A stretch of 64,000 nucleotides of DNA from Paenibacillus marchantiophytorum (GCF_014640555.1 NZ_BMHE01000013.1:1-64000), one strand, 5' to 3'. Shown: positions 16,791 to 25,826, numbered from the stretch's first letter. Numbers and translations: made by a program. Notes: a model not told the origin generated them from the letters alone.

Positions 16791-18617
16791 TTGATCCGTC
16801 ACAGTATGCGCAATAAATTGATCCTTTTTTTGCTCATAGCGACCCTAGTCCCCTTCGTAACCTCGATCGTGGTATCCTATTTATTCACCAAGGAGAAAGT
16901 CACGGAAGACACGATCCGCACGAATTCAGCCCTCATTTCTCAAGCCAAAATGAACTTGCTCAATTACTTGAACGGGATTGTCCAAGCTTCCGCCACCATT
17001 TACACCGGCCAGCATCTATCCGAACTTGGACAGCTTTATGATATTCTGGAAAGAGAGCGCGACATTGATTACATGAGCGATAAAGTGATCAAAAGCGGAC
17101 TGCAGGTCATGTCTCACTCCATCAAAGAGTTTAAGCAAGTGTATCTGTATGCTTCTGTCAGTGATCGCTCCTTCTTGTCCAGCAATGACTTCCAAGGCAG
17201 CCGGCTTGGCAAATATGAGGGGCTGCTGCCGTTTCCAGATAACCGAAGCATTTATTTCGAAACTACACACGAAAGTAACGATTACAATATTGCACTTAAT
17301 GTGTATTCTGCTCCAACACCTGTCCTGTCTATGCATCGCAAACTGTTGTACTCCCCGAACAATACGTCCATCGGAGAGCTCATTATCGATTTCCAACTTG
17401 ACCTAGTTTCTGAAATATCCCAAAGCTTATACACGCACGATGAAGAAGAATTGTACATTCTGGATGAAAATGGGCTTATCGTCTTCGGTCCCGACACCGC
17501 CAAGTGGGGGCTTCCGCTCGAAGGAAGCTGGGGCAACGAAGCCATCTACAGCAAACTTGATAAAGGCAGCTATGAATGGAGCAAAGGGGCCTACGCCGGC
17601 ATTAACGTATATGAGAAAATGAAAACCGACTTTGTCGATTGGACGATCGTCAAACGTCTGCCTTACGAACAATTAACCAAAAATGCCAGACAATTAACAC
17701 TTATCAATTCACTTATTTTAACTTTCTCGATGCTGATCGTAATTGCCGGGACGATCTATATCAGTATCCGGTTTACAGAACCGATCAAGCAATTAATTCG
17801 TTACATTACCCGTATCCAGGCCGGACAAGTTCAATTAAACCAGTTGACGACCGATATTGAATTGACCCGCACGGATGAAATGGGCATTCTAGCCAATCGC
17901 TTTCATACTCTCCTGCAGGATTTGAATCAAATGGTTATGCGTGAGTATCGGCTGGAGCTTGCTAATAAATCCAATCAGCTGATGGCCTTGCAGGCCCAAA
18001 TCAATCCGCATTTTCTCAATAATGCGCTTCAATCCATCGGGACCTTGGCTTTGCAGCATGATGCGCCCAAAGTCTATGCCCTGATTTCTTCACTGGCCAA
18101 AATGATGCATTACAGTATGAATACCAATGAATCCGTCGTTCCTTTGCGTAAAGAGATCGATCATATCAAATCCTATCTGGAATTGCAGAAGCAGAGGTTC
18201 GAACATCAATTTGAAATTATCTACGAGGTAGAGGAAAGCACCAAGATGGTCCCCGTACCCAAAATGATCCTGCAGCCTTTGGTGGAAAACTATTTCAAGC
18301 ACGGCTTCAAGCCTAGCGCCGAAACGACAGGCTTATTGCGCATCGAAGCTGCGAAGTATATAGAAGGTGAAGATGAATTCCTCAAACTGGTTGTCGAGGA
18401 CAACGGCATCGGCATTTCCGAGGAGCGGCTTCGCGAGGTCACCAACAGACTGAATACCCCTTCCATCACGGAAGCGGCCTGTATTGGACTGAGCAATGTG
18501 TTAACTAGAGTCCGGTTATATTTCACGGATGACGCTAGTCTGGCTATTACACATGCTGAGCCCCAAGGTCTAAGGATTACTATCCATATACCCATGAAAA
18601 AGGGAGCTATTGAATGA
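16791..18617 (+). CDS. YesM-type sensor histidine kinase
   Basis: The 608-residue protein has two transmembrane helices (residues about 10-30 and 305-325) flanking an extracellular Cache-like sensor. A HAMP segment follows (RFTEPIKQLIRYITRIQAGQ), then the His_kinase domain with ALQAQINPHFLNNALQSIGT, whose histidine is the likely phosphorylation site, and an ATPase domain with VEDNGIGISEERL. The start is uncertain: TTG at 16791 has only a weak GAG upstream, and ATG at 16806 is an alternative. The 3' end overlaps the response regulator by 4 bases. It is divergent from the sugar ABC operon, the usual context for carbohydrate-sensing YesMN pairs. Confidence 0.88.
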   Translation: MIRHSMRNKLILFLLIATLVPFVTSIVVSYLFTKEKVTEDTIRTNSALISQAKMNLLNYLNGIVQASATIYTGQHLSELGQLYDILERERDIDYMSDKVIKSGLQVMSHSIKEFKQVYLYASVSDRSFLSSNDFQGSRLGKYEGLLPFPDNRSIYFETTHESNDYNIALNVYSAPTPVLSMHRKLLYSPNNTSIGELIIDFQLDLVSEISQSLYTHDEEELYILDENGLIVFGPDTAKWGLPLEGSWGNEAIYSKLDKGSYEWSKGAYAGINVYEKMKTDFVDWTIVKRLPYEQLTKNARQLTLINSLILTFSMLIVIAGTIYISIRFTEPIKQLIRYITRIQAGQVQLNQLTTDIELTRTDEMGILANRFHTLLQDLNQMVMREYRLELANKSNQLMALQAQINPHFLNNALQSIGTLALQHDAPKVYALISSLAKMMHYSMNTNESVVPLRKEIDHIKSYLELQKQRFEHQFEIIYEVEESTKMVPVPKMILQPLVENYFKHGFKPSAETTGLLRIEAAKYIEGEDEFLKLVVEDNGIGISEERLREVTNRLNTPSITEAACIGLSNVLTRVRLYFTDDASLAITHAEPQGLRITIHIPMKKGAIE

Positions 18618-20242
18618 AAGTTTTATTAGTCGATGATGAAAAGCATGTACGAGATGCCATTCGGTTGCTCGTGAACTGGCAAGAGCATGGCATAGAGACG
18701 ATCTTGGAAGCTCAAGACGGTGAGTCTGCGACAGAGATGATCACGCAGCACCATCCCGAAATCATTATGACGGACATGATGATGCCGATCATGAATGGTG
18801 TCAAGCTGCTGGAGTGGCTGCAAGCTTATGCGCCTGATTCGAAAACCATTGTGATCAGCGGCCATGACGATTTCTCTTTGCTCAGGCATACCCTCAAATA
18901 CGGGGGAACGGATTATATCTTGAAGCCTGTTGATCCCGATCAGCTGAATGAAGCTTTAGCCAAAGCTATTCAAGCTTGGCAGAAGGACGAGGAGCTGCGC
19001 CAAACCAATCGTGAACTGAATATTGAAATGAATCAAATTAAGCCCATGTACTGGGACAAACTGCTCTCCAACTTAATTGCCGAACCGTCCTCTTATGAGC
19101 AGGCCGCGGAGCCATTGGAGAAGGAACTTCATTTGACCCGTCCATTAAGCAACTGCCGCGTAGCGATTTTATCCCTCGATACGATGGAACGCAGTGTCAA
19201 AAATAAATTCAGCCAGAATATGGATCTGCTGCTCTTCTCCCTGATTAATATTTGCAATGAATTTCTCGTCAATGACAAGCGAGGATACGCCTTCCGTTAT
19301 TGGAACAGCGACAACGAGATCGTCTTGCTGCTCTGGAAAGATCAGCCTGGGGCTGAAGCTTTTCTGGCCAAAATAAATGAAGGCATGCGCACCGCCCTGC
19401 ATACCCGTGTAGATTTCGGCATTGGCAGTTCGCACGCCTTTCCTGCTGACTTAACCTTGTCCTATCAGGAAGCGCGCATTGCCTTGCGGCAACGCAATCT
19501 CAAAGCCAAGGAAACGTGGATTCACAGCACTTTGAAGCCAGCCGCCGCGCCGCAGCTTACGCTCACTTTCAGCCATTATGAAGAACGTATTCAATTAGCC
19601 ATTCGCAGCGGCAATATCGCTCAGATTGAGCAAGCCATTCAACATTGGATGGATGCTGTCAAACAAAGCGATACCATTACACTTGAGCAGCTTGATCATT
19701 GGTGGCGAGAATACGGTGTGATGAAACGCCGTTGGATTCAGCAATTTTTCAAGGGCATCAGTGAAGAAAAGGTCAAAGAAATGCTGCTTGATGAGCCTGC
19801 AAGCCTCATCGTTCCACTTGATGAGCATGGCATCCTCTCTCTCTCTGTGTGGCAGCAGGAGCTGACTCGCAGCATCGTCCATCTGTCCAAGCTCATGCTT
19901 GAAAGTCAGCACAAGGACAAGAATGTTATTTTTGAAATTGCCGAGTTTCTGGAAAAGCATTATCACGAAGATGTGACACTGCAAGATATCGCAAGTCGCT
20001 TCTATCTGAGCCGCGAATACATCTCGCGGAAATTCAAGCAGGAATTCGAGGTCAATCTCTCGGATTATTTGGGCCAAATCCGCATGAGCAAAGCCAAGGT
20101 GCTGCTGCGCAACCCCCACCTGCGCATATCGCAAGTCGCTGAGATGGTCGGGTATCAAGATGAGAAATATTTCAGCAAAGTTTTCAAGAAATCAGAAGGC
20201 ATGACGCCGAATGAATATCGAAAAAGCGCGAATTCCAGCTAA
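18614..20242 (+). CDS. YesN-type AraC-family response regulator
   Basis: The 542-residue protein has a receiver domain with Asp54 in IIMTDMMMP and the end motif GGTDYILKPVD. A long middle region follows, and then a C-terminal AraC/XylS DNA-binding domain made of two helix-turn-helix units, DVTLQDIASRFYLSREYISR and LRISQVAEMVGYQDEKYFSK, ending in GMTPNEYRK. ATGA overlap with the kinase gene shows they are co-translated. The neighbouring carbohydrate ABC operon is the probable target. Confidence 0.9.
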   Translation: MKVLLVDDEKHVRDAIRLLVNWQEHGIETILEAQDGESATEMITQHHPEIIMTDMMMPIMNGVKLLEWLQAYAPDSKTIVISGHDDFSLLRHTLKYGGTDYILKPVDPDQLNEALAKAIQAWQKDEELRQTNRELNIEMNQIKPMYWDKLLSNLIAEPSSYEQAAEPLEKELHLTRPLSNCRVAILSLDTMERSVKNKFSQNMDLLLFSLINICNEFLVNDKRGYAFRYWNSDNEIVLLLWKDQPGAEAFLAKINEGMRTALHTRVDFGIGSSHAFPADLTLSYQEARIALRQRNLKAKETWIHSTLKPAAAPQLTLTFSHYEERIQLAIRSGNIAQIEQAIQHWMDAVKQSDTITLEQLDHWWREYGVMKRRWIQQFFKGISEEKVKEMLLDEPASLIVPLDEHGILSLSVWQQELTRSIVHLSKLMLESQHKDKNVIFEIAEFLEKHYHEDVTLQDIASRFYLSREYISRKFKQEFEVNLSDYLGQIRMSKAKVLLRNPHLRISQVAEMVGYQDEKYFSKVFKKSEGMTPNEYRKSANSS

Positions 20243-20294
20243 AATTCTGTAAAAAATATGGAATATGCTATACTATTAGACAGAGGTGATTTTC

Positions 20295-20726
20295 ATGAAC
20301 ATGCCCATCGAAACGGCAACTGCGAATTCATTCCCGCGAGCTTCCAAAGCCGCAAAAGCAGGGAAGAAAACGTACGTCTACTTGTTTGTGGGCTGGGTCA
20401 TGCTGATCGCAATCGGAGTGGCAGCAGCTATGATGTACACACAGCATTTGAAGCAACAAATGGCAACCGATATCGCACAGCAAACCCAGCAGCAATTGCA
20501 AGTAATTCAACAAGACTATCAAAAGCAAATAACTGGGCTCAAAGACAGTATGACAACCGACATGAAAGCTTTGCAGACCAAAGTAGATTCCCTGAATGAA
20601 CTGCTCGCTTTCACGAAGGACAGCGCCAACAGCAAAACCGATAGCAGCAACCAACTCTACACACAGCTTGCTGAAGTGAAAAAGAAGCTGGACGATCTTC
20701 AGAAGAACCTGGATGTGTTAAAATAA
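20295..20726 (+). CDS. Membrane-anchored coiled-coil protein
   Basis: About 143 residues. A basic N-terminus (RASKAAKAGKK) precedes one transmembrane helix (VYLFVGWVMLIAIGVAAAMM). The rest is a glutamine-rich coiled coil, MATDIAQQTQQQLQVIQQDY through ELLAFTKDSANSKTDSSNQL and VKKKLDDLQKNLDVLK, which should project outside the cell. ATG at 20295 follows AGAGGTG. Its stop overlaps the start of the phosphodiester glycosidase gene by one base (TAATG), so the two products are made together. No family is recognised; a scaffold or partner role for the enzyme is an inference. Confidence 0.65.
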   Translation: MNMPIETATANSFPRASKAAKAGKKTYVYLFVGWVMLIAIGVAAAMMYTQHLKQQMATDIAQQTQQQLQVIQQDYQKQITGLKDSMTTDMKALQTKVDSLNELLAFTKDSANSKTDSSNQLYTQLAEVKKKLDDLQKNLDVLK

Positions 20727-21793
20727 TGACAGCCATCCAACAAATTAATCGCGTTTTTCTTTTAGCTTGCGCACCTTTCCTTGGCATGCTGATTTGTCTG
20801 CTGTTCATCACGGTGAAGATCCCCATGGGACCGCTAGCAACCACGCTTTCGACAACTTTCAATTTTCACCAAGAGACGCTTTCACTCGATTCTAAGCTAA
20901 CCAAAGCAAACAATGATGCCTTGCAAACCAAATCCGTCATTCAGCAATATTTCGATGTCTATGCGAAAAGCACGATTGAAGTCACTGCCCTGCTCCAGAA
21001 TGCGGCTGCGCAAGCAGCAAAGCCCGGTCTTATTTATGACACGCGAATTACAGCTAAGCTCGGAAGCCCCATTCGGCAAGCTTCCTCAGGCAATATCGAT
21101 CTCAAGTTATTCGCTTTGAGCGAAAGCAACTACAAAGGCTATGCGCTTAAAGTTAATCTCAAAAGCGACAAAGCCATTAAGCTCGTTCTGGGCAAGGATA
21201 AAATGGGATCAAGTGAAACCACCTTGGAGGCTGTGTCCCGTTATGGCGCTGTCGCAGGTGTAAATGCGGGCGGATTTGCCGATGATAACAAGGGCAAGCG
21301 GTATCCTTTGGACACTACGATCATGAACGGCAAATATGTGAATGGATTTTTCCCAACCAATAACGATACCACCTTCATTGGGCTGAACAAAGATCGCCAA
21401 CTGATCGGCGGCAAATTCAGTTCACAATCGGAGCTGGACAAGTTGAATCCGCTGATGGGTTCAACCTTCGTACCTGTGCTTCTGAAAAACGGCAGCAAGA
21501 CGTCTATCCCGTCTCAATGGCAGAGCTCCCCCGCGCGCGCGGCACGGACCGTGATGGCCAATTACAAGAACGATCAGCTCTTGTTCATCATCACAGATGG
21601 CGTGAATGAGAGCGGGAATTCGGGCGCCACGCTTGCCGAGCTGCAGGACAAGATGCAGCAGTTAGGCATTGTTGATGCCTATAACCTGGATGGTGGCGGA
21701 TCGACTACCCTCGTTATGAACGGCAGCGTCATCAATCGTCCTTCCGATGGAAAACTGCGGCCGCTGGCGACAAACTTTTTGTTTTTCAAGTAA
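20726..21793 (+). CDS. Phosphodiester glycosidase (NAGPA-domain) exoenzyme
   Basis: The 355-residue protein has an N-terminal membrane anchor or signal segment (VFLLACAPFLGMLICLLFIT), a helical stem, and a C-terminal NAGPA domain with VAGVNAGGFADDNKGKRYPL near residue 175, ARAARTVMANYKNDQLLFII and the family signature AYNLDGGGSTTLVMNGSVIN. The family hydrolyses sugar-phosphodiester bonds, as in the mammalian uncovering enzyme; bacterial members act on surface or secreted polymers. The substrate here is unknown. It is translationally coupled to the coiled-coil gene. Confidence 0.82.
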   Translation: MTAIQQINRVFLLACAPFLGMLICLLFITVKIPMGPLATTLSTTFNFHQETLSLDSKLTKANNDALQTKSVIQQYFDVYAKSTIEVTALLQNAAAQAAKPGLIYDTRITAKLGSPIRQASSGNIDLKLFALSESNYKGYALKVNLKSDKAIKLVLGKDKMGSSETTLEAVSRYGAVAGVNAGGFADDNKGKRYPLDTTIMNGKYVNGFFPTNNDTTFIGLNKDRQLIGGKFSSQSELDKLNPLMGSTFVPVLLKNGSKTSIPSQWQSSPARAARTVMANYKNDQLLFIITDGVNESGNSGATLAELQDKMQQLGIVDAYNLDGGGSTTLVMNGSVINRPSDGKLRPLATNFLFFK

Positions 21794-21903
21794 TTGAAAT
21801 TATTCACACATTTTTCGTTTCTTTTTTTGAGCTGGTTGGGTATAATAAGCCTTAACTATATGTGAGTTTGTCAATCCGTTTCGATCCTATAGGAGGTGCA
21901 GCA

Positions 21904-22011
21904 ATGTTTGGTTTATCAACAACATTTTGGCTCGTTAACACCGTTTTTGTGCTATTTATCGTCGCTATGATGACGGCTTCCTATAACGAGGACAAAACAT
22001 CAGGTCTATAA
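21904..22011 (+). CDS. 35-residue single-pass membrane protein
   Basis: ATG at 21904 follows a near-perfect ribosome binding site (ATAGGAGGTGCAGCA). The protein is MFGLSTTFWLVNTVFVLFIV, continuing AMMTASYNEDKTSGL. A single hydrophobic helix covers residues 6-24 and a short charged tail follows. A strong terminator begins 10 bases after the stop, and a TATAAT lies about 60 bases upstream, so it looks like a complete small transcription unit. I do not recognise the family. Confidence 0.7.
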   Translation: MFGLSTTFWLVNTVFVLFIVAMMTASYNEDKTSGL

Positions 22012-22020
22012 GACACGAAG

Positions 22021-22058
22021 AACCTCAATGCCCTGAAGAAGGGTATTGAGGTTTTTTT
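22021..22058 (+). terminator. Terminator of the 35-residue membrane protein gene
   Basis: AACCTCAATGCCCT pairs with AGGGTATTGAGGTT, followed by TTTTTT. Confidence 0.85.
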
Positions 22059-22100
22059 GTGCCTTATTTGACGCTTCGAGCCAAGCTTTCCCCATTCATG

Positions 22101-22146
22101 AAAAAAAGACTGTCCAAAGGTAAATAAACCTTCAGACCAGTCCTTT
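22101..22146 (-). terminator. Terminator of the abrB-like gene
   Basis: On the minus strand AAGGACTGGTCTGAAGGT pairs imperfectly with ACCTTTGGACAGTCTTT around TTATTT, with a TTTTTTT tail. Confidence 0.75.
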
Positions 22147-22157
22147 TATTTTTTCAT

Positions 22158-22415
22158 CTAAGCTCTAACTTTGAGCACATTCATTTCAGCTACACAAACT
22201 CCGCAAATGTAACGCTCTTTGAATTCACTCACACTTTCCATGCTACCACAGAATACACACTTTGGACGGTATCTTTCTAGAATGATATGGTCACCCTGTA
22301 CCAAAATTTCTACAGGATCTCCTTCATTCATTTGATAACGTTTACGCAATGATTTAGGTAGTACAATACGTCCCAACTGATCGACTTTCCGAACGACTCC
22401 GGCTGGCTTCATCAT
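22158..22415 (-). CDS. AbrB/SpoVT-family transition-state regulator with C-terminal zinc ribbon
   Basis: The 85-residue protein opens with MMKPAGVVRKVDQLGRIVLP and then KSLRKRYQMNEGDPVEI, the swapped-hairpin AbrB DNA-binding domain. The C-terminal part carries two cysteine pairs, CVFCGS and CGVC, likely a small zinc ribbon in place of the classic AbrB tail. Proteins of this type form multimers and repress post-exponential genes; the targets here are unknown. GAGGTG precedes the ATG at 22415 (a second ATG follows directly). It is a single gene with its own terminator. Confidence 0.85.
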   Translation of the reverse strand: MMKPAGVVRKVDQLGRIVLPKSLRKRYQMNEGDPVEILVQGDHIILERYRPKCVFCGSMESVSEFKERYICGVCVAEMNVLKVRA

Positions 22416-22596
22416 AGGACTTCACCTCTCTTCCGCTCTCGGTTTCCATGCTGGTTAACTTCCCCCAACATATCTATACAACTTGATACCGATTACTATT
22501 CGCCGTTTTTCAGGAAACTCCTTCTAAGATCATGCCGAAACTTTCTTTTCTTGTGAAAAATGTCGAACCCGACTTCTTTACACATAAAATCAGTGC

Positions 22597-23061
22597 TTAA
22601 TCCAGGCCTGTGAAGCCGGTTTGCCGCAAACCTTCGTACAGCATAATCGCGGCAGAGTTGGATAGATTCAAGGATCTAACCGCATCTGACATCGGCAAGC
22701 GGAGCAGTGTTTCGGGATGTTGAGCCAATAGCTCCTCTGGAAGACCTCTCGTCTCTTTGCCGAAGACAAAGAAATCGCCATCCTGAAACGTAAAATCTGT
22801 GTAACGTTTCTGAGCCTTCGTTGTCGCGAAGAAAAACCGGTGCCCTTGATACTGCTCTAGCACTTCATCAAAGGAATCGTGATACTCTAGTTTAACAGAA
22901 TGCCAGTAATCCAATCCTGCCCTTTTGAGTGTCTTGTCGTCCGTCTGAAAGCCAAGGGGTCTTACTAAGTGAAGATGCGTGCCGGTAGCTGCGCAAGTTC
23001 GTGAAATATTTCCTGTATTCGCAGGAATCTCTGGTTCTACTAGTACAATATGAAAAGCCAT
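22597..23061 (-). CDS. trmL: tRNA (cytidine(34)-2'-O)-methyltransferase TrmL
   Basis: The 154-residue protein is a small SPOUT (trefoil-knot) methyltransferase. Motifs visible are VEPEIPANTGNISRTCAATG near the N-terminus, LVRPLGF, DFFVFGKETRGLPEEL, and the knot LRLPMSDAVRSLNLSNSAAI. Family members methylate the wobble 2'-O of certain leucine tRNAs using S-adenosylmethionine. The start at ATG 23061 (MAFHIV) follows GAGGTG; an in-frame upstream start would add an unconserved 18-residue tail. Confidence 0.9.
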   Translation of the reverse strand: MAFHIVLVEPEIPANTGNISRTCAATGTHLHLVRPLGFQTDDKTLKRAGLDYWHSVKLEYHDSFDEVLEQYQGHRFFFATTKAQKRYTDFTFQDGDFFVFGKETRGLPEELLAQHPETLLRLPMSDAVRSLNLSNSAAIMLYEGLRQTGFTGLD

Positions 23062-23127
23062 CTCTGTCAAATTCACCTCATTCTCTATCCTATTATATGC
23101 GAAACCGGAATGCAATTTTACACAGGG

Positions 23128-23144
23128 TTAACTTAATCTTAATA
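23128..23144 (+). promoter_or_regulatory. Possible PhoP-like direct repeat
   Basis: TTAACT-N5-TTAATA lies about 60 bases before the start of the PhoP-like regulator gene, resembling the TTAACA-type repeats at 11-bp spacing bound by Bacillus PhoP. Only two repeats are clear. A CATAAT -10-like box lies near 23165. Confidence 0.35.
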
Positions 23145-23204
23145 TCTCGATGATAGAGCCCTGTCATAATAGAGATATCCTTCGATAAAAGGAGCCAAAC
23201 CTTA

Positions 23205-23918
23205 ATGAAAAAGAAGATCCTAGTTGTAGATGACGAACCTTCCATCTCCATGCTTATCGAATTCAACCTGAAGCTCGTCGGCTTCGAAGTCCATTGCGTG
23301 TTCGATGGCGAAGCTGTCTTTGATGCTATTCAAACCTTTCGCCCTGATCTCATTGTTCTTGATCTCATGCTGCCTAAGATGGACGGCTTTCAAGTATGTC
23401 GTAAACTTAGAAACCAGAATAACCTCGTTCCGATTATTATGTTAACGGCCATGCAGGATCTCACGGACAAAATTGCCGGACTGGATAACGGCGCTGATGA
23501 TTACATGACCAAGCCCTTCTCGCCGCAGGAGCTCATATCCCGGATCCAAGCGATTCATCGCCGGATTCAAACCCTGCCTTCCATAACGGAACACGCGCCG
23601 ATTACCATTGGCCAGATCGCAATCAAAGCGGATCAACGTGAAGTGACTGTGAACGGCTCCCCGATTGAGCTTACTCCCAAGGAATTTGAACTGCTGCTCT
23701 TCCTTTGCAAGCATCGCGGCAAGGTCCTCAGCAGGCAACAACTTCTGCATGGTGTATGGGACTATCATTTTCTCGGCGATACGCGGATTGTCGATGTGCA
23801 TATCTCGCATCTGCGGGATAAAATCGAGCATAATGCGCGCAATCCCGAGTATATCATGACGATTCGCAATGTCGGCTACAAGCTGACAGAGCCGGCAGTC
23901 AAAGAATCCATCGGCTAA
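23205..23918 (+). CDS. OmpR-family response regulator, PhoP-like, without a partner kinase
   Basis: The 237-residue protein has a receiver with Asp53 in LIVLDLMLPKMDG and GADDYMTKPFSPQELISR, then a winged-helix output domain with PIELTPKEFELLLFLCKHRG and DTRIVDVHISHLRDKIE. The wording of these motifs is close to Bacillus PhoP, which controls phosphate starvation. No phoR-like kinase follows: a terminator lies directly downstream. The ATG follows AAAGGAG. A role in phosphate control is an inference from motif similarity and a PhoP-like repeat in its promoter; another PhoB/YycF-type regulator remains possible. Confidence 0.82.
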   Translation: MKKKILVVDDEPSISMLIEFNLKLVGFEVHCVFDGEAVFDAIQTFRPDLIVLDLMLPKMDGFQVCRKLRNQNNLVPIIMLTAMQDLTDKIAGLDNGADDYMTKPFSPQELISRIQAIHRRIQTLPSITEHAPITIGQIAIKADQREVTVNGSPIELTPKEFELLLFLCKHRGKVLSRQQLLHGVWDYHFLGDTRIVDVHISHLRDKIEHNARNPEYIMTIRNVGYKLTEPAVKESIG

Positions 23919-23930
23919 TCGACAACACGG

Positions 23931-23975
23931 AAGAGGCTGCGCTCACGGTTTTTAACCTTGAGGCAGCCTCTTTAT
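23931..23975 (+). terminator. Terminator of the PhoP-like gene
   Basis: AGAGGCTGC pairs with GCAGCCTCT, followed by TTATTTTAT; it may also serve the convergent ABC operon. Confidence 0.7.
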
Positions 23976-24023
23976 TTTATGAGGCGCTAGGTCCCCCTTC
24001 ATCTGTTCATTGCTTACAACCTC

Positions 24024-24902
24024 CTAACCCTTAATCGCCCCGATAAGCGCGCCTTTCACGAAATATTTCTGAAGGAACGGATACACCAGCAGAATCGGTA
24101 CCGTAGCCACCATAATCGTTGCATACTTTAACGTCACCGTAAGCATGGCTGAGGCGCCGTCTGAAGCCCCCAGATTGGAGCTGGCTTCCCCTTGCAGCAG
24201 TACTTCACGCAGCACTAATTGCAGCGGATAGAGCGAACGATCCTGCAAGAAGATCATTGCATTGAACCAGGAATTCCAATGGCTGACGCCATAATACAAG
24301 AGCATTACGGCAATAACCGGCATGGATAACGGAAGCACGATCCGGAACAGAATGACAAAGTCGTTCGCCCCGTCTATTTTGGCCGACTCCTCTAACGCAT
24401 CTGGTATCGCTTCGAACGCTGTTTTCATCAGGATCAGATTAAAGGTATTGACCGCCTGAGGAATGATGAGGGCCCAAAGCGAGTCAACTAATCCAACACC
24501 TTTGACCGTCAGATAGAGAGGGATCAACCCGCCGCTGAAAAACATCGTAAACACGATAAACAGCAGGAGCGACTTCCGATAAGCCAAGCTTTTTCTAGAT
24601 AAGGCATACGCTCCGAAAGCGGTAAGAATAATATTGAGGAACAGCCCTGCAAGTACGACGAAGAACGTGTTCCCATAGCCTTTGAGAATCATCGGGTTGC
24701 GAAATACATTGGTATAAGCATCGAATGAAAATCCGAGTGGACGCCATAGTACACCTTTGTGGCTCATCAGCGACCCGGCATCGCTCACAGAAGCGAAAGC
24801 CACATATACCAACGGATACACCGTTATCAGCATCAGTAACAGCAAGAAAATGGCATTGATCCAATCAAAACTTTTTTCTGACAGCGTCGTCCGATTCAAC
24901 AT
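24024..24902 (-). CDS. Carbohydrate ABC transporter permease, LplC type
   Basis: The 292-residue membrane protein has six predicted helices. The EAA motif is EESAKIDGANDFVILFRIVL, and the C-terminus LQKYFVKGALIGAIKG is typical of LplC/YtcP-like permeases. It is the last gene of a binding protein-LplB-LplC operon; 15 bases separate it from the LplB gene. The operon lacks an ATPase. Confidence 0.88.
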   Translation of the reverse strand: MLNRTTLSEKSFDWINAIFLLLLMLITVYPLVYVAFASVSDAGSLMSHKGVLWRPLGFSFDAYTNVFRNPMILKGYGNTFFVVLAGLFLNIILTAFGAYALSRKSLAYRKSLLLFIVFTMFFSGGLIPLYLTVKGVGLVDSLWALIIPQAVNTFNLILMKTAFEAIPDALEESAKIDGANDFVILFRIVLPLSMPVIAVMLLYYGVSHWNSWFNAMIFLQDRSLYPLQLVLREVLLQGEASSNLGASDGASAMLTVTLKYATIMVATVPILLVYPFLQKYFVKGALIGAIKG

Positions 24903-24917
24903 GTGTCTGCCTCCTTC

Positions 24918-25826
24918 CTACCATAAGCTGGTGTCATTGAATTTGCGGCTTAACCAATTGGAACAAATCAACAGAATGAAATTGATCACTGAGTTAAACA
25001 GCCCAACCGCCGAGCTGAAGCTGTAATTAAAGTCCTGCAAGCCTACCCGGTACACATAGGATGAAATGACATCTGCCGTTTCGTAAGTCCCCGGATTATA
25101 CAGCAAAATAATTTTCTCGAACCCGACATTCATCATTCGCCCGATATCCAAAATAAGCAGAATGATAATCGTCGGCATGATGCCGGGAATCGTCACATTC
25201 GTCATCTGCTTCCATCTGCCTGCGCCGTCTATTTTGGCCGCCTCATACTGTTCCTGATCGATTCCGGTTAAAGCTGCAAGAAAAATAATCGTCCCCCAAC
25301 CAATATGCTGCCAGACTCCCGTAGAGATATAGACAGAACGGAAGAAGCTCGGTTCCAACAAAAATGTCGTTCGCTCGCCGCCAAAAAAAGCAATCACATC
25401 ATTCACGACTCCATCGCTGACCGTAAAATCTTTGATGATGCCGCAAATGACAACAAGGGAAATAAAGTGAGGCATATACGTGATGGTCTGCACGGTGCGC
25501 TTGAATAGAGCCTGTTTCACTTCGTTCAGCAGCAGCGCCAGCAAGATAGGTGCCGGGAATCCGAATACCAGCTGATACAAGCTGATGAGCAGCGTATTTT
25601 TGATCGTTCTCCAGAAATAGGGACCCGTAAAAAAGGTCTGGAAATGCTCGAAGCCTACCCAGTCGCTCCCCCAAATGCCAAGCCTCGGTGAAAAATCCTT
25701 AAAGGCGATAATCGCTCCATACATGGGCCCATAATGGAAAACCACATAGTAGAGCAATACAGGGAAAAGCATTACATAAAGCAATTTATTTTTACGGATA
25801 TCGCGGAATATCCCGAATGTAGGCAT
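24918..25826 (-). CDS. Carbohydrate ABC transporter permease, LplB type
   Basis: The 302-residue protein has the LplB/YteP pattern: basic N-terminus IRKNKLLYVMLFPVLLYYVV, the loop YGPMYGAIIAFKDFSPRLGI, and EAA motif YEAAKIDGAGRWKQMTNVTI. The end SNWLSRKFNDTSLW is standard for the subfamily. It forms the channel with the LplC-type partner. A 99-base gap separates it from the solute-binding gene. Confidence 0.88.
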   Translation of the reverse strand: MPTFGIFRDIRKNKLLYVMLFPVLLYYVVFHYGPMYGAIIAFKDFSPRLGIWGSDWVGFEHFQTFFTGPYFWRTIKNTLLISLYQLVFGFPAPILLALLLNEVKQALFKRTVQTITYMPHFISLVVICGIIKDFTVSDGVVNDVIAFFGGERTTFLLEPSFFRSVYISTGVWQHIGWGTIIFLAALTGIDQEQYEAAKIDGAGRWKQMTNVTIPGIMPTIIILLILDIGRMMNVGFEKIILLYNPGTYETADVISSYVYRVGLQDFNYSFSSAVGLFNSVINFILLICSNWLSRKFNDTSLW

